Source: JAJFTV01 sp964426355
GTDB taxonomy: Bacteria > Chloroflexota > Anaerolineae > Anaerolineales > Anaerolineaceae
Assembly (NCBI GenBank): GCA_964426355.1
Contig: CAYRRA010000088.1
Span: 1 to 18,099, forward strand
DNA: 18,099 bases
Reading direction: 5' to 3'
Under the pieces are notes generated by a model. That model was not told the DNA's origin, ran no database searches, and saw only the letters and a list, made by a program, of their open reading frames with translations. Positions within the stretch are counted from its first letter, which is position 1; every line of letters begins with the position of its first letter. Shown piece after piece: positions 1-7,142 of this stretch. The position numbers were made by a program, and so were the translations under genes.

Positions 1-1397
1 CAACCGCGTTCCTGGCTGAGGTGATACGTCAGAACGACAACCACTTCGTGTCGCCGTAATGTTTCTTCTCGGTTGGTGAAAATATCGTATACCGAAGGAG
101 CCTGTGGAATGCCGGCAAGAAAAGACGCCTGGGCAAAATTTAGCTGGTCAGCTGTCGTGTGGAAATATGTTTCAGCAGCCGCTTCAATGCCGTATGCGAG
201 ATAACCGTAATTATTCTCATTTAGATACAGTTCGAGAATTTCATCTTTGGTATATTTGCGCGTGATTTCTGCTGCAAGAACAATCTCGCGCGCTTTTCTC
301 TGATAACTAATTTCATAACGTTCACTCGTTGTGAACAATAAAGTGCGTGCAAGCTGTTGGGTAATGGTCGAAGCGCCAGAGACAATTTCCTGGTTGGTGT
401 AATTGTACCAAAGTGACCGAAGGAGAGCGATTGGGTCATACCCGGGATGGTTATAATACTCTTTATCCTCAGTGGCTATCGTTGCCGCAATCACATAAGG
501 AGACATCTTTGATAACGGGATATAGGTGCGTCTCCCAGCGTTGGGGTCTATTACCTCATATAACTCATTCCCGTCGCGGTCGAGTATCCTTGTGGTTTCA
601 AATTGAGAAGCCCGGTTTTTTAAGTTATCAATATCAGGCAGAGAGGACAAAATCGAATAATATTGATATACCGCAATCGAAATACCTAGAACGAGGAAAA
701 AAACCAACACGAACAACAGCACAATCGCCCCACGCGAAAGGCAGCCCATAACCGGGCTCAATTGAGAACTCTTATTTTTCTTCGAAGTTCTTGATGGGGT
801 ATATCTTCCTGGAGTGGGTGGGGTTCCGCCAGTTGAAGGTTTCGGCGCGGTCCGGGTGGCTCTTGTGGGAGAAACAACAGGAGATTGAAAAGCGGTTGGC
901 GAAACTCTTGTGGCGAATTTATCTACTTCATCAACCTGCTTGGGTAGTTCCGCCTTCTCAAAGATACCGGAAGGAGGCAATGTTTCCTGTTCAGAGACAA
1001 ATTGCACTGCTTCTGTACCCAATTGGACAGGTAGTGGAGTTTCTTCTCCGCTCTCTTCTTCATCAAATAAAGCCTCTGAGAGTACCTCATCAGACGAGGT
1101 CTCACCCACGCTTTCCCCAAACCAACCGCCTGTTGATTCAGGTTCTCCGGTAGGATGCCGGAGCAACTCATCTTCTTCCGCCAAAAGCGAATCAGTTAGT
1201 TCAGCAAACCAGCCGCCGGTTTCACTGGGTTCGCCTGTGGGGTGTCGATCAAAAAATCCTTCCAATTCCTCTGGAAGTTTCTCCTCTTCTGTCGAATCAG
1301 AGAGCAAACGCCTGAGTCTTTCACCCGGTTGAGTTTTTTCCAATGGATTTGGTTCGTTGTTCTCTTCTGGGTTGTCAATCGGTTTATCTGTTTCCAT
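1..1397 (-). CDS. Class A penicillin-binding protein (glycosyltransferase/transpeptidase), N-terminal part
   Basis: Bifunctional peptidoglycan synthase of the GT51 family. It polymerises lipid II outside the membrane; a transpeptidase domain should follow but lies beyond the window edge. Reading from ATG at 1397, 465 codons are present. Residues 1-216 form a long acidic, then Ser/Thr/Pro-rich cytoplasmic region. One membrane segment spans about 222-245. The GT51 motifs follow in order: the catalytic-Glu motif EDKEYYNHPG, then GASTITQQLART, then RKAREIVLAAEITRKYTKDE with EILELYLN, then the AAAETYF...LAGIPQAP segment. The cytoplasmic region carries two copies of RHPTGEP(S/E)(E/S)TGGWF, at about residues 51-64 and 80-93, which is not a usual PBP feature. 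No SD precedes the ATG, and a TGTTAAAAT extended -10 ends about 7 nt upstream, so the mRNA may be leaderless. The family call is firm; which PBP1 subtype it is cannot be decided without the C terminus. Confidence 0.93.
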   Translation of the reverse strand, partial: METDKPIDNPEENNEPNPLEKTQPGERLRRLLSDSTEEEKLPEELEGFFDRHPTGEPSETGGWFAELTDSLLAEEDELLRHPTGEPESTGGWFGESVGETSSDEVLSEALFDEEESGEETPLPVQLGTEAVQFVSEQETLPPSGIFEKAELPKQVDEVDKFATRVSPTAFQSPVVSPTRATRTAPKPSTGGTPPTPGRYTPSRTSKKNKSSQLSPVMGCLSRGAIVLLFVLVFFLVLGISIAVYQYYSILSSLPDIDNLKNRASQFETTRILDRDGNELYEVIDPNAGRRTYIPLSKMSPYVIAATIATEDKEYYNHPGYDPIALLRSLWYNYTNQEIVSGASTITQQLARTLLFTTSERYEISYQRKAREIVLAAEITRKYTKDEILELYLNENNYGYLAYGIEAAAETYFHTTADQLNFAQASFLAGIPQAPSVYDIFTNREETLRRHEVVVVLTYHLSQERG

Positions 1398-1404
1398 ACT
1401 GAAA

Positions 1405-1413
1405 ATTTTAACA
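1405..1413 (-). promoter_or_regulatory. Extended -10 promoter of the PBP gene
   Basis: On the minus strand the sequence is TGT followed by TAAAAT, an extended -10 box. There is no convincing -35 at 16-18 bp, which an extended -10 can tolerate. The box ends 7 nt before the ATG at 1397, so transcription would begin at or next to the start codon. This is a sequence-based prediction. Confidence 0.45.
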
Positions 1414-1483
1414 TAATTCTTGTTTTCGATATAAAATAAATAATGTTGAGATTAATATAAAAAAATTTGACAGTTTATCTTGC

Positions 1484-1512
1484 TTGACGCACAGAATCAC
1501 TTATGCTACTAT
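1484..1512 (+). promoter_or_regulatory. Sigma70-type promoter for the 1592 lipoprotein gene
   Basis: TTGACG at 1484-1489 and TACTAT at 1507-1512 are separated by exactly 17 bp, and TG at 1504-1505 makes an extended -10 (TGC-TACTAT). A perfect TTGACA at 1467-1472 lies upstream but is too far from this -10. The predicted transcript starts near 1519, leaving a leader of about 70 nt before the GGAGG at 1582-1586. Confidence 0.6.
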
Positions 1513-1591
1513 GATGATGATTAAAGGGATAATAAATCAGATTTTTTAGTCAGAATTAATAAGCCCTCACAAAAACTGACCGGAGGCTAGG

Positions 1592-2269
1592 ATGAAGAAA
1601 AAACAATTAATGTTTACACTGATCGCGCTCATTTTTGTTCTCGCTCTTTCAGCGTGTACTCGAACCGCATCTACACCGATACCCAAATCCGCTGGAGATG
1701 AGACCGAAGTTGAGTTTCCTGTGCTTACTGAGATTGGTCCAACTCAGCCTCCCCTTGAGGTGTTCGGCACCCAAACTGCACAAGCAGCCATAAACGAAAC
1801 CACCGTTGAACCCCCTGCTGTGGTTGAGACTGCCACGCCCATAATATCTGAAGGTCAAGCCGCAACAGCAGCACCAACCGAAGCGCCCGCCTCCGTAGCC
1901 GTTGCAACTCAAAATGAACAACCTGCTCCGGCAAGCACCTCGAGCGAGCCCTCCTTCCCTGTTTTCGAAGGTTATGGACCCGGTTTTCCCACATTCGGTA
2001 TCCGCGGTGTGGTCCGTGATGCAACCGTGACAATTCAAGCAAACGACTTTCCGGCTGGTCAGACCTATGTTGTGACGATGGGACCCATGTACACAGGTGC
2101 CATCAATGGTACTGTCGTTGATAATAAAGAAACAGGAGAGGGTGGAAGTTATCTGGAAACGTATAACATACCGGCTTCACTCCAGGGAAGCGACCGTATC
2201 GCCATTCGAATTGAATTCTCAGGTGGAAGGTACGCCGTTAACTGGTTCTACAACACAACCACATACTAA
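1592..2269 (+). CDS. Putative lipoprotein with Thr/Pro/Ala linker and conserved beta-type C-terminal domain
   Basis: Exported lipoprotein of 225 residues. A lysine-rich n-region and hydrophobic segment end in the lipobox LSAC, so Cys22 would be lipidated. Residues of about 25-128 form a low-complexity Thr/Pro/Ala/Glu linker. The last 95 or so residues, starting near FPVFEGYGPGFPTFGI, look like a compact domain with regular hydrophobic alternation (VVRDATVTIQANDFP, YVVTMGPM, AIRIEF, AVNWFYN). I recall similar FPTF...VVRD...NWFYN domains from other Anaerolineae secreted proteins, with no assigned function. GGAGG at 1582-1586, 5 nt before the ATG, supports the start, and a good extended -10 promoter lies upstream. 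It is divergent from the PBP gene and is followed by a 12-bp dyad, so it is probably monocistronic. The function is unknown; binding at the cell surface is a guess. Confidence 0.85.
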   Translation: MKKKQLMFTLIALIFVLALSACTRTASTPIPKSAGDETEVEFPVLTEIGPTQPPLEVFGTQTAQAAINETTVEPPAVVETATPIISEGQAATAAPTEAPASVAVATQNEQPAPASTSSEPSFPVFEGYGPGFPTFGIRGVVRDATVTIQANDFPAGQTYVVTMGPMYTGAINGTVVDNKETGEGGSYLETYNIPASLQGSDRIAIRIEFSGGRYAVNWFYNTTTY

Positions 2270-2297
2270 TGCCTTAAACTTAGCTTACTATGAATGC

Positions 2298-2324
2298 GGT
2301 GTATTGAGATGATCTCAATACACC
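2298..2324. terminator. Perfect 12-bp dyad: possible terminator or operator
   Basis: GGTGTATTGAGA and TCTCAATACACC are perfect reverse complements around a 3-nt loop (TGA). The dyad lies 28 bp after the lipoprotein stop and 28 bp before the glycoside hydrolase ATG. What follows (CATTATTTAACTGGC) is AT-rich but has no clean T-run, so termination would be imperfect. A long perfect dyad next to a carbohydrate gene could equally be a repressor operator. Confidence 0.5.
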
Positions 2325-2352
2325 CATTATTTAACTGGCTTTTGATTAACGT

Positions 2353-4758
2353 ATGAGAAACTGGGATCTGAGTATCAATACCCCTATTCAATTTACCCTG
2401 GCAGCCGATTCGCGATTCAGTGAACCGGATCCCTTTAATGACCAGATTTGGGACTTTTCTCTGGCGAAAAGCTCACCCCCTGCTTTATGTATGCAAACCA
2501 CTTATGGGTTGCGCGCACGAAATATGCAGGTCTTTCCGCAGTTCATCATCAACAATCAGACATACACAGACCCCTTTCAGTTCTTTGAAAAACCCAAATT
2601 ACAGTTCCTCCTTACAAATTACCTCTCTTTGGTTTTTTCTCCTGTCGAAGAGATTAGAATTACCGCTGAATTTTGGGTGGTTGAATCACAATCGATTGGT
2701 GGTCGTTTCATTATCCATAACCAGGGGAAAAAGGTCGCTACTGTCCAAATCAACCTGGCTGCCATCCTGAAGCCATTGGATGAAGGCGAAAGCGTTACTC
2801 CCGTGCTCAAAGGCACATCTGCGTATCTATATGGCAAAACACATGACCTCGTTCCAGTATGCATGTTTTCAGGCAATACCCAGGTTGAACAAAGCCCATA
2901 CGCGTCTCTCACGCAATGTATTCAAATCGTCCCAGGTAAAACAAAACCAATTACCTGGGCGCTTTCCTCGATGAAAACACTTGAGCAATCCTCTGCACGA
3001 GCTGAAGAAATCCTTAATCAGAATTGGGATTCTGAAATTGCCAAGATTTTGATGCGAAATAAAGCCAATTGGATCGATATCAATACTGGTGACCTGGCAT
3101 GGGACTTTGCTTTGGCAGATTCACAACGCCTTGCGTATGGCTTAATCCTTTCAGGGAAGCCCGTAAACCCAGGCTTTGTATTAGCACGCCGATCGGATAT
3201 GGGCTACTCATTTGCAGAAGATGGAAAATCGTTGTCGCCTTCCTGGAAAAAACAAACAGCGCTGGATGCCTTTCATTTGATGGGTTTCCTCTTGCCAGGT
3301 GGCATCGATTTATTCCGCAAGATTCTCGAACAATTTCTATCCAAATATGAACCATTATCTACGAAAAGTCCATCCGAACCTGATTCTGAATCAAAGCACC
3401 AACTAAACGGTAAATTCAAGCTCGACCAGCCATTTCTTTGCCAGATGGCATGGGAGTATTTCCAATACACCGAAGATACAGACTGGGTCCTGGCGAATAT
3501 GGGAAAACTCAGCAATTTCATCAAATTATGGTTTGATGCTGAGCATGACCGCGATAAAGATGGCTTCCCGGAATGGGAAGACCTCATTCAAAGCGGTCTT
3601 GAAGAAAGCCCTACCTTCAACCGCTGGAACCCTGAAACACAAGGTCTTGATATTCAATCTGTTGAGACGCCGGCATTAGGCGCATTCCTATACCAGGAAT
3701 GCAAATGCCTGCTCAATCTGGCAAAAGCTACCGGGCAAACCAGAAAATTCGCTCATATCTCTTCAAAGACGAAAAACCTCCAGCGCATCGTAGAAGAGTG
3801 TTGGAACGTAAAGTTTTCTGCTTTTCTCTATCGTGATTTTCAAAGCCATCAATGCCAGGCAGGAAAAATGATATTTACCGGCAATGGAAATGGGCAATTT
3901 CAACTCAGTAAATCTTTTTCAAAACCTCTGCGACTCATTCTTCAAATCAAGGGAAAAGAGGAAACGAGAAGGAAACTGCGCATCGTCATTTCCGGAAAAA
4001 ACAAGAAAGAAGAATTTCAGGAGACTCTGCAATTTTTTGACATATCCTGGCTGCATGGACAGGCATATTACACCACTGCCAATCTCTACACCCGTTTATC
4101 TAAAGTAGAAGTGGAGGGGTTGAATGATGAAGACGAGGTGGTTCTATTTTCTGCCGATCACCAGCTTCAAGATATCAGCCAGCTCATTCCATTATTTGCA
4201 CGTATCCCAGGGTCAACACACGCAGCTCAAATCATCGAAAAAAGTATCGTCAAGGACTATTGGGGTAAATATGGTTTACCCATTAGCCCTCAAAACACGA
4301 ACGGCACTTTCCTTGCAAGACCCCCCAAAACATCCATCTTGTGGAACAGCCTGGTGGGATCTGGTCTCGTAAAATATAAAAAACAAAATTTAGCCGGTGA
4401 ATTGGTATGTCATATTATGCAAGCCGTAAGCGAGAACCACCAGAAATATTGGGGGTTTCATCAATACTATCATCACCAGACTGGTGAGCCATCAGGTGAG
4501 ATGAACCATTTACATGGTTATGGACCGTTAAGTTTATTTTTGCAAGCTCTTGGTGTAAAATATATTAAAGACGATCACATCATCATACGAGGTTTTAATC
4601 CTTTTCCCAATCCAGTAACGGTAAAATACAAGGGAACCAGTGTTACTCGACACGAAAAGGACACCGTTGTGACATTTTTCTCCGGTGAAACAGTAACGAT
4701 AACAAGCCCGGAGCCAAAAGAAATCAGATTATCAACCAGTCGTAAAAAAAGCGATTGA
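2353..4758 (+). CDS. Putative cytoplasmic glycoside hydrolase, six-hairpin (alpha/alpha)6 superfamily
   Basis: Large protein of 801 residues with no signal peptide or membrane segment, so probably cytoplasmic. The N-terminal 230 or so residues look like a beta-sandwich (FWVVESQSIGGRFIIHN). The middle and C-terminal parts resemble six-hairpin glycosidases of the glycogen-debranching, trehalase and GH63/mannosylglycerate-hydrolase type. Visible motifs are DRDKDGFPEWED at 399-410 (the D-x-DGD-G-x-PEW type, where these families place a catalytic acid), SPTFNRWNPET just after it, WGKYGLPISP near 637, and GEMNHLHGYGP at about 715-725. A short beta-rich tail ends the protein. An in-frame TAA at 2347 fixes ATG 2353 as the first possible start; no SD is visible. 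The next gene begins 13 nt after the stop with its own AAGGAG, so the hydrolase and the c-di-AMP receptors are probably co-transcribed. Substrate and exact GH family cannot be set from sequence alone. Confidence 0.75.
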   Translation: MRNWDLSINTPIQFTLAADSRFSEPDPFNDQIWDFSLAKSSPPALCMQTTYGLRARNMQVFPQFIINNQTYTDPFQFFEKPKLQFLLTNYLSLVFSPVEEIRITAEFWVVESQSIGGRFIIHNQGKKVATVQINLAAILKPLDEGESVTPVLKGTSAYLYGKTHDLVPVCMFSGNTQVEQSPYASLTQCIQIVPGKTKPITWALSSMKTLEQSSARAEEILNQNWDSEIAKILMRNKANWIDINTGDLAWDFALADSQRLAYGLILSGKPVNPGFVLARRSDMGYSFAEDGKSLSPSWKKQTALDAFHLMGFLLPGGIDLFRKILEQFLSKYEPLSTKSPSEPDSESKHQLNGKFKLDQPFLCQMAWEYFQYTEDTDWVLANMGKLSNFIKLWFDAEHDRDKDGFPEWEDLIQSGLEESPTFNRWNPETQGLDIQSVETPALGAFLYQECKCLLNLAKATGQTRKFAHISSKTKNLQRIVEECWNVKFSAFLYRDFQSHQCQAGKMIFTGNGNGQFQLSKSFSKPLRLILQIKGKEETRRKLRIVISGKNKKEEFQETLQFFDISWLHGQAYYTTANLYTRLSKVEVEGLNDEDEVVLFSADHQLQDISQLIPLFARIPGSTHAAQIIEKSIVKDYWGKYGLPISPQNTNGTFLARPPKTSILWNSLVGSGLVKYKKQNLAGELVCHIMQAVSENHQKYWGFHQYYHHQTGEPSGEMNHLHGYGPLSLFLQALGVKYIKDDHIIIRGFNPFPNPVTVKYKGTSVTRHEKDTVVTFFSGETVTITSPEPKEIRLSTSRKKSD

Positions 4759-4771
4759 GATAAGGAGCATC

Positions 4772-5122
4772 ATGGCAAAAGATTCCGCAGACTCGGAGAA
4801 ATCACTGTTAATCTGTGCCGTTATCCAGGCGCAAGACCTGGATAACACCCAGGATTTACTTGCAAATCTCGGTTTTGTTTTTACAAGGCTTCCCAGTGTT
4901 GGCGGTTTTTTAGGTAGACGAAATGCGACCCTCCTTATTGGATTAACAAAGGATCAACTCCCAGCAGCATTAGAAGCTCTCCATGAAACCTGCCGGCAGA
5001 GGGTTGAATATATTGCTGTTCCCCTTGAAAGCGCACCGCTGCCATTACCCACCCCCACACCAATCACAATTGGTGGCGCCACCGTATTCACGATTGAAGT
5101 AGACCATTTTGAGGTGATATAA
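4772..5122 (+). CDS. PII-like cyclic-di-AMP receptor protein, paralogue 1
   Basis: Small cytoplasmic signalling protein of 116 residues of the CdAMP_rec family (DarA/PstA), PII-like proteins that form trimers and bind c-di-AMP. It shows the family T-loop pattern FTRLPSVGGFLGRRNATLLIG at residues 37-57 and the C-terminal B-loop/strand GGATVFTIEVDHFEV at 101-115. It has a 9-residue N-terminal extension and a proline-rich spacer (LPLPTPTP) before the B-loop. At the position where classical members have NFRVT it reads GFVFT, so the usual Arg26 is Val36 here, while the conserved Asn (N51) is kept. AAGGAG 6 nt before the ATG supports the start. The gene sits between the glycoside hydrolase (13-nt gap) and its paralogue (2-nt gap). 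The family call is strong; what it controls is unknown. Confidence 0.85.
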   Translation: MAKDSADSEKSLLICAVIQAQDLDNTQDLLANLGFVFTRLPSVGGFLGRRNATLLIGLTKDQLPAALEALHETCRQRVEYIAVPLESAPLPLPTPTPITIGGATVFTIEVDHFEVI

Positions 5123-5124
5123 CG

Positions 5125-5391
5125 ATGAAACTAATAATCGCAATAGTCCGAGATATGGATAATGACAATGTGTCCCATGCGCTGACGAAAGAAAATTTCC
5201 GTGTGACTTATGTTGCATCCACTGGGGGCTTTCTCAGAAAAGGACAAAGCACATTAATGATCGGGGTTGAAGATGAAAATGTTGAACAAGCCCTACAGAT
5301 CATCCGCACCCATGTAACCCTTCCCACTGAGTCGGATCAGAGACACTCGATCATATTTGTTATGGAAGTTGACCAGTTCCATCATTTTTAA
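5125..5391 (+). CDS. PII-like cyclic-di-AMP receptor protein, paralogue 2 (short)
   Basis: Second CdAMP_rec/DarA-type protein, 88 residues compared with about 109 for classical members. The N-terminal half is very canonical: MKLIIAIVRD, NFRVT at 24-28 with Arg26 and Thr28, STGGFLRKGQSTLMIGVEDE at 32-51. The Asn usual at position 41 is Gln. The B-loop region is shortened: the GGATVF element is missing and replaced by DQRHSIIFVMEVDQFHHF. GAGGT at 5111-5115, inside the preceding gene, sits 9 nt before the ATG, and only 2 nt separate the two genes, so translation is probably coupled. Side by side the two proteins may form homo- or hetero-trimers, which is inference. Binding of c-di-AMP is expected from family membership but both proteins deviate at conserved positions. 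Confidence 0.85.
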   Translation: MKLIIAIVRDMDNDNVSHALTKENFRVTYVASTGGFLRKGQSTLMIGVEDENVEQALQIIRTHVTLPTESDQRHSIIFVMEVDQFHHF

Positions 5392-5415
5392 CCAATTGAC
5401 AACATCTAAATATCG

Positions 5416-5433
5416 GTTCATTAAGTTATGAAC
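5416..5433 (+). terminator. Weak hairpin after the c-di-AMP receptor genes
   Basis: GTTCAT and ATGAAC can pair around a TAAGTT loop, followed by a broken T-rich stretch (TTTCGTCTTGATTTTTT). The stem is short and AT-rich, so termination here is doubtful, but no better terminator is visible between this operon and the next promoter. Confidence 0.3.
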
Positions 5434-5502
5434 TTTCGTCTTGATTTTTTCAAGTCGAATCTCTTGATAATAAAAATTTGAGTGGTAGGTATAAAAAACG
5501 AC

Positions 5503-5531
5503 TTGCTTTTCAACTGAAATGAATGTATAGT
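5503..5531 (+). promoter_or_regulatory. Sigma70-type promoter for the DUF4013 gene
   Basis: TTGCTT at 5503-5508 and TATAGT at 5526-5531 are separated by 17 bp. A start near 5538 would give a leader of about 40 nt that includes the AAGGAG before the ATG at 5580. Confidence 0.6.
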
Positions 5532-5579
5532 AATTTGAAACATTTCTTATCTTGATATTTCGCGAATAAGGAGAGAAAA

Positions 5580-6224
5580 ATGAACTTTGGTCAAGCATTT
5601 ACGTACGTGTTTAAAGATGCCGATTGGTTCAAAAAAATCATTATCGTTGCATTGGTTTCCTTGATTCCTGTTATCGGTCAAATGGTGGCTTTCGGGTTTG
5701 CCATGGAGATCATGAAACGAGTGATTAATAACGACCCAACCCCGTTGCCGGAATTTGATTTTGGCGGTTTTCTGGGCAAGGGTTTCCAGGCGATGGTGAT
5801 TAACCTGGTCTATTACATCCCCCTCATCATCTTCTACATTCCGATCCAGGTTGTACCCTTCTTAGGTGCATCGATGGATAACGCTGATGTCGCCGGGTAT
5901 CTGACGATTGGCGTTTCTTGTATCTGTGGTGGATTAGCCTTCTTATACGCAATCCTTATCGCATTTGTTTTACCAATTGCACTTGGAAAATTCAACACTG
6001 AAGGTTCCATAGGAGCTGCCTTCAAATTTGGTGAAATCTTCCCTCTTGTTCGTAAAGCCATTGTACCGATTTTGGTTGCCATCTTAGGTTGTCTGATTGG
6101 TATGATCATCGTTCCTTTTGGCTCCATAGCCTGCGGTATCGGTATTGTGGTAACTATGACCTACTTCTTCGCCATCATGGGACATTTTTACGGTCAGGTA
6201 TACAAACAGGCGTTACTCAGATAA
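5580..6224 (+). CDS. DUF4013-type integral membrane protein
   Basis: Protein of 214 residues with several membrane helices and little else. Hydrophobic segments lie at roughly 20-45, 73-95, 107-135 and 160-205. The features that suggest DUF4013 are the N-terminal FGQAFTYVFKDADWFKKIIIVALVSLIPVIGQM, the ME(I)MKRV and PLPEFDFGGFLGKGF stretch after the first helices, and a long Gly/Ile-rich C-terminal pair of helices. The function of this family is unknown. An AAGGAG 8 nt before the ATG and a promoter with 17-bp spacing just upstream support a separate transcription unit. It is convergent with the AMMECR1 gene and followed by element copy A and a strong terminator. No partner gene is evident. Confidence 0.8.
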   Translation: MNFGQAFTYVFKDADWFKKIIIVALVSLIPVIGQMVAFGFAMEIMKRVINNDPTPLPEFDFGGFLGKGFQAMVINLVYYIPLIIFYIPIQVVPFLGASMDNADVAGYLTIGVSCICGGLAFLYAILIAFVLPIALGKFNTEGSIGAAFKFGEIFPLVRKAIVPILVAILGCLIGMIIVPFGSIACGIGIVVTMTYFFAIMGHFYGQVYKQALLR

Positions 6225-6244
6225 ACTGGTTTCCCATTAGTTCA

Positions 6245-6397
6245 ACAGAGGCTGTTCCAAAAGACTGGATAGCCTCTGTGAGCAAAAACAACGCCACTCA
6301 CGAAGGTTGGAGACCCGGTCCCTGACCCAAGTTCTGGCACAACAAGAAAACACTTCATGAAAAAAAGAGGTTGCCCTGGTGGTCAGCCTCTTTTTTT
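6245..6397 (+). repeat. Structured dispersed element, copy A (candidate small RNA)
   Basis: One of three related elements in this window. A 13-bp 5' hairpin pairs 6245-6257 with 6267-6279 around the 9-nt loop CAAAAGACT. It is followed by AAAAAC, a short GCC/GGT stem, the core GGAGACCCGGTCCCTGACCC, the motif CAAGAAAACACTTC at 6343-6356, and then a terminator hairpin. The core is clearly alignable to copy B (GGAGACCnGGTnnCTnACCC...CAAnAAAACACTTC), and the first hairpin to copy C. On the plus strand it would be the 3' end of the DUF4013 transcript; on the minus strand it lies beyond the terminator of the AMMECR1 gene. It could be a small RNA, a 3'-UTR structure or a hairpin-ended mobile repeat. 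Confidence 0.55.
6360..6397. terminator. Bidirectional intrinsic terminator between convergent genes
   Basis: AAAAAAAGAGG at 6360-6370 pairs with CCTCTTTTTTT at 6387-6397, with partial inner pairing (TTGCC with GGTCAG). A-run and T-run on both sides make it usable from both strands. It would serve the DUF4013 gene (+) and the AMMECR1 gene (-, stop at 6442). Confidence 0.8.
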
Positions 6398-6441
6398 CTC
6401 CAGGAAGAACAATAGACCCAACCAGTTTTCATAAGCCCCGG

Positions 6442-7014
6442 TTATTCGTGGAATTCAAACACCTGGTAAACAAAAACATCCAAAGGTTTCTTCTCCCATG
6501 TATGCGCGGGTGCGCCCATTTTTAAACACAAATGCTGCATGAATTCATCAAAATCAGGGAGTTTTTCCCAAACCTGTGGAAGAAAAGTTGAACGCTGCCT
6601 TCCATCCCGCAGTATCACGCCATCAACACCAGGGCGAATCATCCTCCGTAATTCATCAGGGGTAGAATAATCCAGTTTCACGGGAGTCGATAAGACAGAA
6701 ATTTCAATATGGAGAAATGCAACTTCGCCTGGCTGAACGGGTGAAAAACGGAAATCATGCAGTGCTGCGGCAGCGGCATGTTCAACCACATCCAAAACGA
6801 GTGGCTGATATGCCTCCAAAGCACCGATGCAACCGCGCAATTCGCCTTGCTTTGTCAAGGTGACAAAAGATGCGCCATCTTGTTGAAAAGCTTTGGAATA
6901 ATCAGCCAGGTTGACCTCCAGCATTCCTTCTCTATTTGCAGCTTTAACAAGAGATTGTCGAGCCAAAGAAAGAAGAGACAATTGATCAGTTTTTGATAAT
7001 TTTTCATTAGTCAT
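6442..7014 (-). CDS. AMMECR1-domain protein (AmmeMemoRadiSam system protein A type)
   Basis: Protein of 190 residues from ATG at 7014. It carries the AMMECR1 fold, whose hallmark LRGCIG is plainly present (GELRGCIGALEAYQPL), followed by the typical AAAAALHDFRFSPV, HIEISVLSTP, GVDGVILRDGRQRSTFLPQVWEKLPD and CLKMGAP segments. In many bacteria and archaea this domain is found with a Memo-like protein and a radical SAM enzyme (AmmeMemoRadiSam); neither partner is in this window. The biochemical role is unknown, and the invariant RGC suggests an active site. A longer reading from 7083 is possible, but it has no SD and adds a lysine-rich stretch not expected in the family. ATG 7014 has GGTGG 8 nt upstream and places the first helix (DQLSLLSLARQSL) at the usual distance. 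It is divergent from the amidase gene. Confidence 0.88.
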   Translation of the reverse strand: MTNEKLSKTDQLSLLSLARQSLVKAANREGMLEVNLADYSKAFQQDGASFVTLTKQGELRGCIGALEAYQPLVLDVVEHAAAAALHDFRFSPVQPGEVAFLHIEISVLSTPVKLDYSTPDELRRMIRPGVDGVILRDGRQRSTFLPQVWEKLPDFDEFMQHLCLKMGAPAHTWEKKPLDVFVYQVFEFHE

Positions 7015-7105
7015 TGAGTACCCACCAAGAAGAAGATTTATTCTGGCATTTTTATTGTAACGCTTTTTAACAATGTTCATCATTTTTTTTTATGATTTGA
7101 GATTG

Positions 7106-7111
7106 TATAAT
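7106..7111 (+). promoter_or_regulatory. -10 box upstream of the amidase gene
   Basis: A perfect TATAAT lies 31 nt before the ATG at 7143. No good -35 is visible at 16-18 bp (the region is a T-run), so the promoter may depend on an activator or on AT-rich upstream DNA. A second candidate, CATAAT at 7125-7130, is weaker. Confidence 0.4.
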
Positions 7112-7142
7112 CCGATAACTTAGGGCATAATTAGATTTGCTT

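Noticed and set aside
910..1332. Plus-strand reading frames of 120-140 residues opposite the PBP tail
   Set aside because: They are antisense to the Ser/Pro/Glu-rich cytoplasmic tail of the PBP, whose composition leaves both other frames open. They have no SD, no promoter and no recognisable domain.
1467..1472. Perfect TTGACA as the -35 of the lipoprotein promoter
   Set aside because: No -10-like box at 16-19 bp from it. TTGACG at 1484 with TACTAT at 17 bp and an extended TG is the better pair.
1649..2042. Minus-strand frames of over 100 residues within the first lipoprotein gene
   Set aside because: They arise from the Ala/Thr/Pro linker codons. The plus-strand frame has a promoter, SD and lipobox.
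6442..7014. Complete AmmeMemoRadiSam system
   Set aside because: Only the AMMECR1 component is present. No Memo-like or radical SAM gene is found in the window.
7015..7083. Longer N-terminus for the AMMECR1 protein
   Set aside because: No SD before 7083, and the added Lys/Asn-rich residues precede the normal family start. ATG 7014 has GGTGG upstream.
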